NCBI GenBank assembly: GCA_903927855.1
Contig: CAIYOL010000254.1
Location: 1-5,535 of the forward strand
DNA: 5,535 bases
From: an uncultured Planctomycetota bacterium
GTDB lineage: Bacteria > Planctomycetota > Phycisphaerae > Sedimentisphaerales > Anaerobacaceae
Reading direction: 5' to 3'
How positions within the stretch are numbered: the stretch's first letter is position 1; each line of letters begins with the position of its first letter. The notes beneath the pieces are model-generated. The model ran no database searches. It saw only the letters and a list, made by a program, of their open reading frames with translations, and was not told the DNA's origin. The position numbers and the translations under genes are program-made. This document shows, piece by piece, positions 1 through 5,535 of this stretch.

Positions 1-1120
1 CCTCCTCGCCTTCCTCTCCCGGCTTTTTCCCTTTTACTTTGCCTAATTTACCTAACTTGGCCATAGCCTTATCCTGCAATGCCCCCGGCTGGTGACCTTT
101 GTTCAGCATCTCCTCCATCGTAATTTTGCCGGTTTCATAGAGCTGCCAAAGATGTTCGTCGAGAAGCTGCATCCCCAATTTTCTACCTGTTTGGATGCTC
201 GAATCAATTCGATAAGTCTTGTTTTCACGGATAAGATTGGCAATAGCAGGAGTAATAACCATAAACTCATAAGCAGCGACCCTTCCCCTGCCGGTAGCCA
301 GGGGACAAAGCTCCTGGCTGAGAACTGCCATCAGATTGGAGCTTAACTGGGTGCGAATCTGCTCCTGCTGGTTTACCGGAAATACGTCAATAATCCTGGT
401 AATCGTTCCTGCAGCACTTATTGTGTGCAGTGTACTAAAAACAAGGTGGCCAGTTTCAGCAGCTCTAACGGCTGCTTCAATTGTTTCCAGGTCTCGTAGC
501 TCACCTACCAAAATCACATCAGGGTCCATCCTTAAAACGCGCCTTAGCGCTTCACCAAAACTTGGAACATCAACGCCGACTTCTCGTTGGTTGATAATCG
601 ATTTTTTGTGCTTGTGATAATATTCTATCGGTTCTTCTATTGTTATAATATGACGGTCAAAATGTTCGTTAATATAGTTTATCATGCAGGCTAAGGTGGT
701 CGTTTTGCCGCTTCCGGTCGGGCCTGTAACCAGAAACATCCCTCTTGGCCTTCGGCAAAGAGCAGAACAAATCTTGGGTAAGCCTATTTCTTCGAATGAC
801 ATAATTTTCGTCGGGATAAGACGTAAGACTATCGCGATATCCCCTCTTTGCCGAAAAACAGACACACGAAATCTTGCTACGTCCCCGTATGCAAAACCAA
901 AGTCGGTTCCCCCCTCTTCCTGAAGTTCCTGCTGATTACGCTCAGGTGCAATGCTTTTCATCAAAGCCATAGTATCCTCGGCCTCAAGAACCTTGGTTTC
1001 CAAAGACCTGAGTGTGCCGTCTATTCTCAATACCGGTGCCCGGCCGGTGGTAAGGTGTATATCTGAGCCTTTTTGTGAAACACAAGCCTGCAGTAAACGA
1101 TCCATATTAACTGTTGCCAT
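1..1120 (-). CDS. pilT: Type IV pilus retraction ATPase PilT (3' end cut by window edge)
   Basis: This is the cytoplasmic hexameric ATPase that drives pilus disassembly, giving twitching motility and DNA uptake. I translated 373 residues from the ATG at 1118-1120, with no stop before the left edge. Residues 1-110 form the PAS-like N-terminal domain (KGSDIHL near 17-23). The RecA-like core follows: Walker A GPTGSGKTTT at 133-142, Asp box ITIEEPIEY at 159-167, Walker B ILVGELRD at 203-210 and His box TGHLVFSTLHT at 223-233. The C-terminal PilT hallmark reads AIANLIRE (292-299), followed by SSIQTGRKLGMQ. The hallmark is normally AIRNLIRE, so Arg is replaced by Ala, and the usual IEDP of the Asp box is IEEP. 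After about residue 340 there is a Lys/Gly-rich, then acidic tail, making the protein at least as long as typical PilT (about 345-370). GAGG lies 9 bases before the ATG. It sits 28 bases after pilB and is probably cotranscribed with it. PilU-like paralogy cannot be excluded. Confidence 0.95.
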   Translation of the reverse strand, partial: MATVNMDRLLQACVSQKGSDIHLTTGRAPVLRIDGTLRSLETKVLEAEDTMALMKSIAPERNQQELQEEGGTDFGFAYGDVARFRVSVFRQRGDIAIVLRLIPTKIMSFEEIGLPKICSALCRRPRGMFLVTGPTGSGKTTTLACMINYINEHFDRHIITIEEPIEYYHKHKKSIINQREVGVDVPSFGEALRRVLRMDPDVILVGELRDLETIEAAVRAAETGHLVFSTLHTISAAGTITRIIDVFPVNQQEQIRTQLSSNLMAVLSQELCPLATGRGRVAAYEFMVITPAIANLIRENKTYRIDSSIQTGRKLGMQLLDEHLWQLYETGKITMEEMLNKGHQPGALQDKAMAKLGKLGKVKGKKPGEEGEE

Positions 1121-1121
1121 T

Positions 1122-1135
1122 TTGAGAATCCTCAA
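1122..1135 (-). promoter_or_regulatory. pilT ribosome binding site inside a small hairpin
   Basis: On the minus strand the bases just before the pilT ATG read TTGAG-GATT-CTCAA, a perfect 5-bp stem with a 4-base loop. The Shine-Dalgarno GAGG (1130-1133) overlaps the 5' arm and the first loop base. The end of the hairpin is one base from the start codon. If it forms, it would lower pilT initiation unless ribosomes leaving pilB open it. The stem is short and AU-containing, so the regulatory role is inference; the SD itself is well placed. Confidence 0.5.
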
Positions 1136-1148
1136 TAATCCACTTTGT

Positions 1149-2885
1149 CTATTCCGCGACCATGTCTTCGGCCAGCGCTACACCCGCTACTTCTATCGGT
1201 GTAGTCATTCCTTTAAATATCTTCAGTCTGCCATCTTCGCTCAGCGTCCTCATCCCGCTTGCCCGGCAGGCCTTTCTCAACTCGGTAGTAGGTGCCTTTT
1301 CAAAGGCCAATTCTCTTATTTTGCTGTTTAGCTCTACCATCTCAAATACTGCAATTCGGCCTTTGTAGCCGGTATTCTGGCACTGGCTACAGCCGGCACC
1401 CTTATAGATGGGATGATTCTTGACATCTTCAGGCGTGATATTAACTGCTCGCAAATAATGCGGATCCGGATTTTCATCGATTACTTTGCATTTCTTGCAA
1501 ATAACCCTTACAAGCCTCTGCGCCATAATAGCTTGAATCGAGCTGGCTACGAGGAATGGCTTGACACCCATATCTATTAGACGCGTAATTGCACTGGGGG
1601 CATCATTGGTATGCAAAGTACTGAAAACCAGGTGTCCTGTAAGTGCTGCTTGAATTGCAATATCCGCAACAACACCGTCTCTAATTTCACCAACAAGTAT
1701 AATATTAGGTGCTTGCCGCAGCATTGCCCTAAGGATTTTGTCGAATGTGAACTCGATTTCTTCTTTGACTTGACATTGATTCATCCCGGTAAAGTTGTAT
1801 TCCACAGGGTCCTCGGCGGTAATAATTTTTTTGTCCGGCCTGTTAAGTTCCTGCAGAGCAGCATATAGAGTTGTGGTTTTGCCGCTACCGGTCGGCCCCG
1901 TCACCAAAAAGATACCATTGGGCCTTTTGATTATTTTTAGAAATCGCTCGTAATCATCCTGTTCAAAACCGAGTGATTGAATACCAATATTGACTGAATC
2001 ACGGCGCAAAATACGTAATACCACGCTTTCTCCGTGGTTCCCGGGCAGGGCAGAGACACGAAAATCAACATCGCTGTCTCCAATCTGGCGTTTAATACGA
2101 CCATCCTGCGGCAATCTCCTTTCGGCAATATCCATACCAGACAGGATTTTGAAGCGGGCAAGCAGTTGAGGCTGCATATTCTTGGGAATGTTATCTTTTT
2201 CCAGGCAAACACCGTCAACACGATATCTTACACGCACCCTATCGGACATCGGCTCAATATGGATATCGCTGGCCCGCATATGGTAGGCATTATCTATTAT
2301 CAGGTTTACCAGCTTAACAATGGGGCCATCATCGCTACTGCCTGCTGCTTCGGCACGAAGAGCCTCTACTTGCAACTCGCGACTGGCTTCCGCAAGCTCG
2401 GCGGCGGTTGCGTCGATGCTATGTCTCAACTTGTCGTCTTCTTCGGTTTTTGTTTCTTCTACTGAATCACGGAGATAGGATTTGATTTTTGAAGGGTTTG
2501 CAAGGCAGTAGTCCAGCTCGGCGTTCAGGCTAAACCGAAGTGTATCCATCGCGTCTAAGTTTAACGGGTCGCCGATAATCAATTTCAATCGGCCGCTATT
2601 CATACTAAGAGGCAGGACGTTGTGCCTCTTCATAAGGTCTTCCGGAACGAGTTTCATTACCTCAGGCGGAATGTTGATCTTATCCAAGTTTATGTATTCC
2701 AGCCCAAATTGCTTGGCTATCGCCTTAGTAAGGGTTTCTTCATCAATAAGTTTCAATTCGATCAATACTTGACCAAGCCGTTTATTGCTGGCTTTAGAAG
2801 TCTTGATTGCATTGAGAAGCGACTGCTTTTCCACCAAGCCGGCTTTAAAGAGTATCTCGCCTAAATGTCTACGTTTCTCTGCCAT
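1149..2885 (-). CDS. pilB: Type IV pilus assembly (extension) ATPase PilB, GspE/PulE family
   Basis: This cytoplasmic hexameric ATPase powers pilin polymerisation, acting with the membrane platform PilC. It has 578 residues, normal for PilB. Residues 1-140 are a MshEN/T2SSE N-terminal domain with two 24-residue motif copies (7-30 and 36-59). A charged, Ala/Glu-rich linker spans about 141-185. The catalytic part has ASDIHIEP (205-212), Walker A GPTGSGKTTT (330-339), Asp box ITAEDPVEY (355-363), Walker B ILVGEIRD (396-403) and His box TGHLVFSTLHTND (416-428). Cys463, 466, 499 and 502 form the tetracysteine zinc site typical of PilB/GspE and absent from PilT. The segment before Walker B reads RQAPNI where many homologues have RQDPDI. 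The ATG at 2883-2885 fits the family start; AGGAGG at 2900-2905 lies 14 bases upstream, rather far. A strong promoter precedes it and pilT follows after 28 bases. GspE of a type II secretion system is the alternative, but adjacency to pilT favours PilB. Confidence 0.95.
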   Translation of the reverse strand: MAEKRRHLGEILFKAGLVEKQSLLNAIKTSKASNKRLGQVLIELKLIDEETLTKAIAKQFGLEYINLDKINIPPEVMKLVPEDLMKRHNVLPLSMNSGRLKLIIGDPLNLDAMDTLRFSLNAELDYCLANPSKIKSYLRDSVEETKTEEDDKLRHSIDATAAELAEASRELQVEALRAEAAGSSDDGPIVKLVNLIIDNAYHMRASDIHIEPMSDRVRVRYRVDGVCLEKDNIPKNMQPQLLARFKILSGMDIAERRLPQDGRIKRQIGDSDVDFRVSALPGNHGESVVLRILRRDSVNIGIQSLGFEQDDYERFLKIIKRPNGIFLVTGPTGSGKTTTLYAALQELNRPDKKIITAEDPVEYNFTGMNQCQVKEEIEFTFDKILRAMLRQAPNIILVGEIRDGVVADIAIQAALTGHLVFSTLHTNDAPSAITRLIDMGVKPFLVASSIQAIMAQRLVRVICKKCKVIDENPDPHYLRAVNITPEDVKNHPIYKGAGCSQCQNTGYKGRIAVFEMVELNSKIRELAFEKAPTTELRKACRASGMRTLSEDGRLKIFKGMTTPIEVAGVALAEDMVAE

Positions 2886-2899
2886 ATATGCAACAAACC

Positions 2900-2905
2900 C
2901 CTCCT
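2900..2905 (-). promoter_or_regulatory. pilB Shine-Dalgarno site
   Basis: AGGAGG (continuing as GGG) on the minus strand is a full match to the anti-SD consensus. It lies 14 bases from the pilB ATG, or about 12 bases if the register is shifted to GGAGGGG. That is longer than the usual 5-9. No in-frame alternative start codon lies between the SD and the ATG, so the start at 2885 stands. Confidence 0.65.
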
Positions 2906-2914
2906 GAACTCTCT

Positions 2915-2944
2915 ATTATACCATATATTGAGGCAGTTCGTCAA
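2915..2944 (-). promoter_or_regulatory. Sigma70-type promoter for pilB-pilT
   Basis: On the minus strand, TTGACG (2939-2944) is separated by exactly 18 bases from a perfect TATAAT (2915-2920). The -10 is preceded by TGG, giving an extended -10 element. The predicted transcript start is near 2908, leaving a leader of only about 23 bases that begins almost at the SD. The promoter lies in the 85-base gap after cinA, which has no convincing terminator, so pilB-pilT can be transcribed independently of the upstream genes and possibly also by read-through. Confidence 0.75.
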
Positions 2945-2970
2945 TCCTTATCAACCACAATTGGTCAAAT

Positions 2971-4209
2971 CTACAACTTTAGCCGGAGCATATTTAGGGC
3001 TGTCTGTGCCGCCTGAAGCCGTATGAAATCTCTGCTGTGAGCAACAAAAACAAAGCGTTTAGTTTCACAACTGCCGTCAGAACTTACGCTAATATATACC
3101 AGTCCGACGGGCTTATGTTCACTTCCACCGTCTGGGCCGGCTATACCGGTTATACCAATTGCAAAATCCGTACCGGCTCTTTTTCGGGCCCCCTGAGCCA
3201 TAGCTTCTGCTGTCCTTTCGCTTACAGCTCCTTCTTTCTCGATTAAATCGGCTTCTACGCCAAGTTCCTTGATTTTTGCGGCGTTGCTGTAAGTAACCCA
3301 CCCATATGTGAAATATCTGCTGGCTCCGGGGATATCGGTCAGTAACTTCGCCAAAGTGCCGCCAGTGCAGGATTCAGCCACGGCGATGGTCTTCTTCTGT
3401 TGAGCTAATTTTGCCCCCACTACTTCTGCCAAAGTTTGCTCCCCTGTGCCGTAAATCAGCTCTCCAAGGGCATTTCGCAGCATTTTTTCGCACTTTCCAG
3501 CCATTTCTTGTGCCTGACCTTTGCCTTCGGCCGTTGCCACAATAATATGCAGGGTAACTACGCCATAGTGAACCGTGCAGTTAATTAGCGGGTTTCTGCC
3601 CCGTTGCATAAGCTCGCCGAGTTTTTCAGCTATAACCGACTCCCCTGCCCCGAAGCACCTCAGTTTCAGCACGACAATCGCCTGTTTGCTGGCAAATTTC
3701 TTTAGTTCTGGAAAAACCGACTCTTCAAATATTTGCTTCATTTCCGATGGCACACCAGGCATTACGAAATACAATTTGTCCGCTGATTCAGCCCTTATAC
3801 CCGGAGCCGTGCCAAGATTATTCTTGATGGCCTTAGCACCAACAGGTATGTATGCCTGTATTTTATTCCTCTCGGGCATCGGCCGCTCTCTGTGGGCGAA
3901 CATATTTTGAATCTTCTCAAGAAGCTCACTTTTTAACTGCAATTCGACACCGAGAAATTTGGCAAGGGCTTGTCGCGTTACATCGTCATCGGTTGGACCT
4001 AAACCGCCGGTTACCAAAACCAGGTCGGCATCTTCACTCGCCAGACCCAGCATTCGCACAATCAAATTTATATCATCCCCGGCTGTGTAAGAGCTGACAA
4101 CAGGTATGCCGATTGAAAGCAGTTTCCCGCTCAGATATAAAGCGTTAGTATCTACTGTCTGACCGCTGAGAATCTCATTGCCAATGCTAATGACACTCGC
4201 TTTTCTCAT
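2971..4209 (-). CDS. cinA: CinA family protein: COG1058 domain fused to PncC-type nicotinamide-nucleotide amidohydrolase
   Basis: The C-terminal PncC domain deamidates nicotinamide mononucleotide to nicotinate mononucleotide in pyridine-nucleotide salvage. The N-terminal MoaB-like COG1058 domain has been linked to ADP-ribose hydrolysis in this family. Numbered from the ATG at 4209 (412 residues, normal for two-domain CinA), the N-domain shows ISIGNEILSGQ (about 7-17), TGGLGPTDDDVT (67-78) and MPGVPSEM (150-157). The PncC domain begins near residue 258, with AESCTGG (278-284, candidate nucleophile Ser280), YSNAAK (307-312, Lys312), GITGIAGPDGG (352-362) and KPVGLVYI. Both active-site regions look intact. 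Start choice: the ATG gives the family-like MRKASVISIGNE start and lies 4 bases after the dehydrogenase stop. A TTG five codons upstream (4222-4224), overlapping the dehydrogenase by 11 bases, has AAGG 6 bases before it and is a real alternative. Translational coupling is likely. A role in competence is historical for the name and not shown here. Confidence 0.93.
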   Translation of the reverse strand: MRKASVISIGNEILSGQTVDTNALYLSGKLLSIGIPVVSSYTAGDDINLIVRMLGLASEDADLVLVTGGLGPTDDDVTRQALAKFLGVELQLKSELLEKIQNMFAHRERPMPERNKIQAYIPVGAKAIKNNLGTAPGIRAESADKLYFVMPGVPSEMKQIFEESVFPELKKFASKQAIVVLKLRCFGAGESVIAEKLGELMQRGRNPLINCTVHYGVVTLHIIVATAEGKGQAQEMAGKCEKMLRNALGELIYGTGEQTLAEVVGAKLAQQKKTIAVAESCTGGTLAKLLTDIPGASRYFTYGWVTYSNAAKIKELGVEADLIEKEGAVSERTAEAMAQGARKRAGTDFAIGITGIAGPDGGSEHKPVGLVYISVSSDGSCETKRFVFVAHSRDFIRLQAAQTALNMLRLKL

Positions 4210-4213
4210 AGGT

Positions 4214-5251
4214 CTAAAGTTCAATTAATGCCTTAATAACGCCATCACGATACCCAGTAACCATATCGAAGGCCTGCTGGGCCTGTTCAAGTTTGAACCT
4301 ATGGGTTATCATAAAATCAACGTTTACCTTGCCGCCGGCTATTAAATCAATTGCTGTCTGTGTACATTCATTCTGCCTGCGAACGTTTATAATAGCGATT
4401 TCTTTCCTGCGTATTTTATCAATCATAAACGAGATTCTTTCAAGACGCGGAATCCCAACGAGCATTAGTTTGCCGCCGGGTTTGAGCAGCTCAACCGCCT
4501 GGTCGATTGTTTCCTGTTGACCTGCACATTCGAAAACGACATCCACCCCGGCCGGCTCCAACTTCAAAATTTCTTTAATTATATTTTCTTTATCCGGATT
4601 CCCAGCCCAGGTTGCGCCGTTTTTTTTTGCAGCTTCCGCACGTTCCTCAATTTTCTCGGTAACATAACAGGTCTTTATTTTCTCGGCTTTGGCGCTAACT
4701 AAACAGCTTAAGCCAATCGGCCCTGTGCCGAGTATTGCTATGGCTGCGTTTTTCGGCAGACAGGCCTGTTTAACAGCATATACGCCTATAGCCAATGGTT
4801 CACACAATACCCCCTGCTCAAATGTGATTTTCTTGCCATCGACAGGAAAGCAGCAATACTCAGGCATAACTATATACTCACATAAACATCCCTCTGCTTG
4901 GCCGGGACAGCCGAGAAATTTCAGATTCCGGCAGGTATTCTTTCTCCCCCTTTTGCACTGGTCGCAATCGTTACATGCTATTGCCGGCTCGACAACAACA
5001 CTATCACCGACCTTGACGCGGGTGACTGCACCGCCGATAGCTTCCACTGTCGCAGCACATTCATGGCCGACTACAAAGGGATACTTAACTATTTGCGAGC
5101 CGATTCTGCCGGTCTCATAGTAATGCACGTCGGAGCCGCAGACGCCGACCACTTCGATTTTCAGCAAAACCTCATCATCTTTTTTTATAGTCGGCTCCGG
5201 CACATTCACCATCTCCATCTGCCGAATACCGGTCAATACAATCGCCTTCAC
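4214..5251 (-). CDS. Zinc-dependent medium-chain dehydrogenase, sorbitol/L-iditol 2-dehydrogenase type
   Basis: This cytoplasmic enzyme probably oxidises a polyol or secondary alcohol to the ketose or ketone with NAD+. It has 345 residues, the usual MDR length. The GroES-like domain shows GVCGSDVHYY (36-45) with catalytic zinc ligand Cys38, and GHE (62-64) with His63 and Glu64. Glu151 in CEPLA is the expected further ligand. Structural zinc ligands are Cys93, 96, 99 and 107. The Rossmann fold has GTGPIG (175-180), and the acidic Glu199 at the end of the second beta strand favours NAD over NADP. HYY and EPLA point to the sorbitol/xylitol branch, but threonine-type or other substrates cannot be excluded, so no symbol is given. 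The start is GTG (5249-5251), supported by GGAGAG (5257-5262) 5 bases upstream and by the family-like MKAIVLTG N-terminus. It is the first gene of the minus-strand cluster and nearly touches cinA. Confidence 0.9.
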   Translation of the reverse strand: MKAIVLTGIRQMEMVNVPEPTIKKDDEVLLKIEVVGVCGSDVHYYETGRIGSQIVKYPFVVGHECAATVEAIGGAVTRVKVGDSVVVEPAIACNDCDQCKRGRKNTCRNLKFLGCPGQAEGCLCEYIVMPEYCCFPVDGKKITFEQGVLCEPLAIGVYAVKQACLPKNAAIAILGTGPIGLSCLVSAKAEKIKTCYVTEKIEERAEAAKKNGATWAGNPDKENIIKEILKLEPAGVDVVFECAGQQETIDQAVELLKPGGKLMLVGIPRLERISFMIDKIRRKEIAIINVRRQNECTQTAIDLIAGGKVNVDFMITHRFKLEQAQQAFDMVTGYRDGVIKALIEL

Positions 5252-5256
5252 AAAAT

Positions 5257-5262
5257 CTCTCC
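5257..5262 (-). promoter_or_regulatory. Dehydrogenase Shine-Dalgarno site that decides a GTG start
   Basis: GGAGAG on the minus strand lies 5 bases before GTG at 5249-5251. No ATG is available at this point in the frame, and the protein alignment with MDR dehydrogenases requires a start here, so the GTG is accepted. Confidence 0.7.
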
Positions 5263-5311
5263 GAAAAAACGCTGCGATAACGTAAAATCCGTCTGCTTAT
5301 GCCAATATCGC

Positions 5312-5340
5312 TTTATAGCAAAAAATTACAGCTTCTTCCA
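5312..5340 (-). promoter_or_regulatory. Extended -10 promoter for the dehydrogenase (and probably cinA)
   Basis: On the minus strand, TGGAAG (5335-5340) is followed after 17 bases by TGC-TATAAA (-10 at 5312-5317). The -35 matches consensus weakly (3 of 6), but the TGn extended -10 can compensate. A T6 run directly precedes the TGC. The predicted start is near 5305, giving a leader of about 54 bases. The layout mirrors the plus-strand promoter at 5403-5431. Confidence 0.55.
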
Positions 5341-5430
5341 TAAATTACCGATAATATAATCCTTAACCATTGGGAAAAATGGCAAAAACAGGCAACCTTT
5401 ACTGGATTTCCCTCGCCTTTTTTGCTATAA
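5313..5430. repeat. 13-bp inverted repeat TTTTTTGCTATAA at the two divergent promoters
   Basis: TTTTTTGCTATAA occurs on the minus strand at 5313-5325 and on the plus strand at 5418-5430, so the two copies face outward across about 92 bases. Each overlaps the -10 hexamer of its promoter. A shorter direct copy, GCTATAA, recurs at 5437-5443, 13 bases after the plus-strand one. The stretch 5252-5476 contains no credible gene; it holds these promoters, the leader of each gene, and a CCATT-N6-AATGG inverted repeat at 5367-5382 lying between them. Confidence 0.7.
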
Positions 5431-5431
5431 T
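5403..5431 (+). promoter_or_regulatory. Extended -10 promoter for the divergent exported-protein gene
   Basis: TGGATT (5403-5408) is followed after 17 bases by TATAAT (5426-5431), a perfect -10 preceded by TGC, an extended -10. The -35 is weak (3 of 6). The predicted start is near 5438, giving a leader of about 39 bases. A second TATAAT at 5355-5360 lacks a TG extension and a good -35, so it is the less likely promoter. Confidence 0.6.
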
Positions 5432-5442
5432 ACCGAGCTATA

Positions 5443-5466
5443 AGGGGCTTGGACCTCTCCCAGAGG
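5443..5466 (+). promoter_or_regulatory. Leader with two mutually exclusive hairpins over the ribosome binding site
   Basis: CCTCT (5454-5458) can pair with AGAGG (5462-5466) across a CCC loop, a perfect 5-bp stem that buries the Shine-Dalgarno GAGG (5463-5466). The same CCTCT can instead pair with AGGGG (5443-5447) across CTTGGA, with one G-U pair, which would free the SD. Both fit inside the predicted leader. The pairing is seen in the sequence; regulation is inference, and short GC-rich stems like this arise often by chance. Confidence 0.35.
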
Positions 5467-5476
5467 CGGGTTGAAG

Positions 5477-5535
5477 ATGAAGAGACTATTAATAATCGCG
5501 GCATTCACCTTGTGCTGGACACAAGTTTCGGCACA
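5477..5535 (+). CDS. N-terminus of an exported protein with a Sec signal peptide (cut by window edge)
   Basis: Only 19 complete codons are present, reading MKRLLIIAAFTLCWTQVSA and still open at the right edge. They form a typical Sec signal peptide: a Lys-Arg n-region, a hydrophobic core at about residues 4-14 and a VSA ending that fits signal peptidase I cleavage after residue 19. Cys13 lacks the small residue required before it in a lipobox, so a lipoprotein is not indicated. GAGG (5463-5466) lies 10 bases before the ATG, and an extended -10 promoter lies upstream. The gene is transcribed away from the dehydrogenase. The mature protein is not in the window, so its function cannot be stated. 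Confidence 0.65.
   Translation, partial: MKRLLIIAAFTLCWTQVSA

Noticed and set aside
2034..2465. 143-codon plus-strand open frame opposite pilB
   Set aside because: It is antisense to the conserved PilB catalytic core and has no recognisable domain; it is a shadow of a real gene.
2945..2970. Terminator after cinA (ACCA-ATTG-TGGT)
   Set aside because: The stem is 4 bp and no T-run follows, so it is not a credible terminator.
4689..5120. 143-codon plus-strand open frame opposite the dehydrogenase, and an overlapping 153-codon frame
   Set aside because: Both lie antisense to zinc-site and Rossmann-fold coding sequence of a clear MDR protein and have low-complexity, non-family translations.
5264..5282. 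Possible attenuator in the dehydrogenase leader: CGTT/AGCG pairing followed by T6
   Set aside because: The stem is only 4 bp with a G-U pair, too weak for an intrinsic terminator.
5403..5431. Sigma54 promoter (TGG...TTGC)
   Set aside because: Sigma54 sites need GG and GC about 10 bases apart; here the gap is 18 bases in both divergent promoters, while sigma70 extended -10 spacing fits.
5313..5504. 63-codon minus-strand open frame across the divergent intergenic region
   Set aside because: It starts inside the signal-peptide coding region, crosses both promoters, has no clear SD and resembles no family.
1..5535. CRISPR array, tRNA, rRNA, insertion sequence or toxin-antitoxin pair
   Set aside because: No regularly spaced repeats, RNA-gene signatures, transposase motifs or paired small genes were seen; coding density is filled by four conserved genes.

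Overview
The window looks like ordinary bacterial chromosome of moderate GC content (about mid-40s percent by eye) with recognisable Shine-Dalgarno sites and sigma70-type promoters. It holds four genes on the minus strand and the start of one divergent gene on the plus strand. Nothing looks like a phage, an insertion sequence or a CRISPR array. The organism cannot be named from this sequence. The mix of a MshEN-type PilB, a PilT with variant motifs, a two-domain CinA and a zinc polyol dehydrogenase would suit an environmental Gram-negative such as a Phycisphaerae-like planctomycete, but that is a low-confidence guess.

Layout, read from right to left along the minus strand. A divergent intergenic region (5252-5476) separates a plus-strand gene for an exported protein, of which only the signal peptide lies in the window (from 5477), from a zinc-dependent sorbitol/L-iditol-type dehydrogenase (5251-4214). 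The dehydrogenase is followed within a few bases by cinA (4209-2971), which joins a COG1058 domain to a PncC-type NMN amidohydrolase domain. An 85-base gap with a near-consensus promoter leads into pilB (2885-1149), the type IV pilus extension ATPase. After 28 bases comes pilT (from 1120), the retraction ATPase, which runs off the left edge.

Functionally there are two modules. The dehydrogenase-cinA pair appears translationally linked and shares a nicotinamide-cofactor theme: one enzyme uses NAD(H), and the other acts on NMN and related by-products. The pilB-pilT pair supplies the opposing motors of a type IV pilus. No convincing terminator separates the modules, so read-through from cinA into pilB is possible in addition to the pilB promoter.

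No new biological system is evident. The most interesting non-coding signal is in the divergent region: the two outward promoters are near-mirror copies with the same TGGA-N11-TTTTTTGCTATAA architecture. Small hairpins also cover the ribosome binding sites of pilT and of the exported-protein gene.
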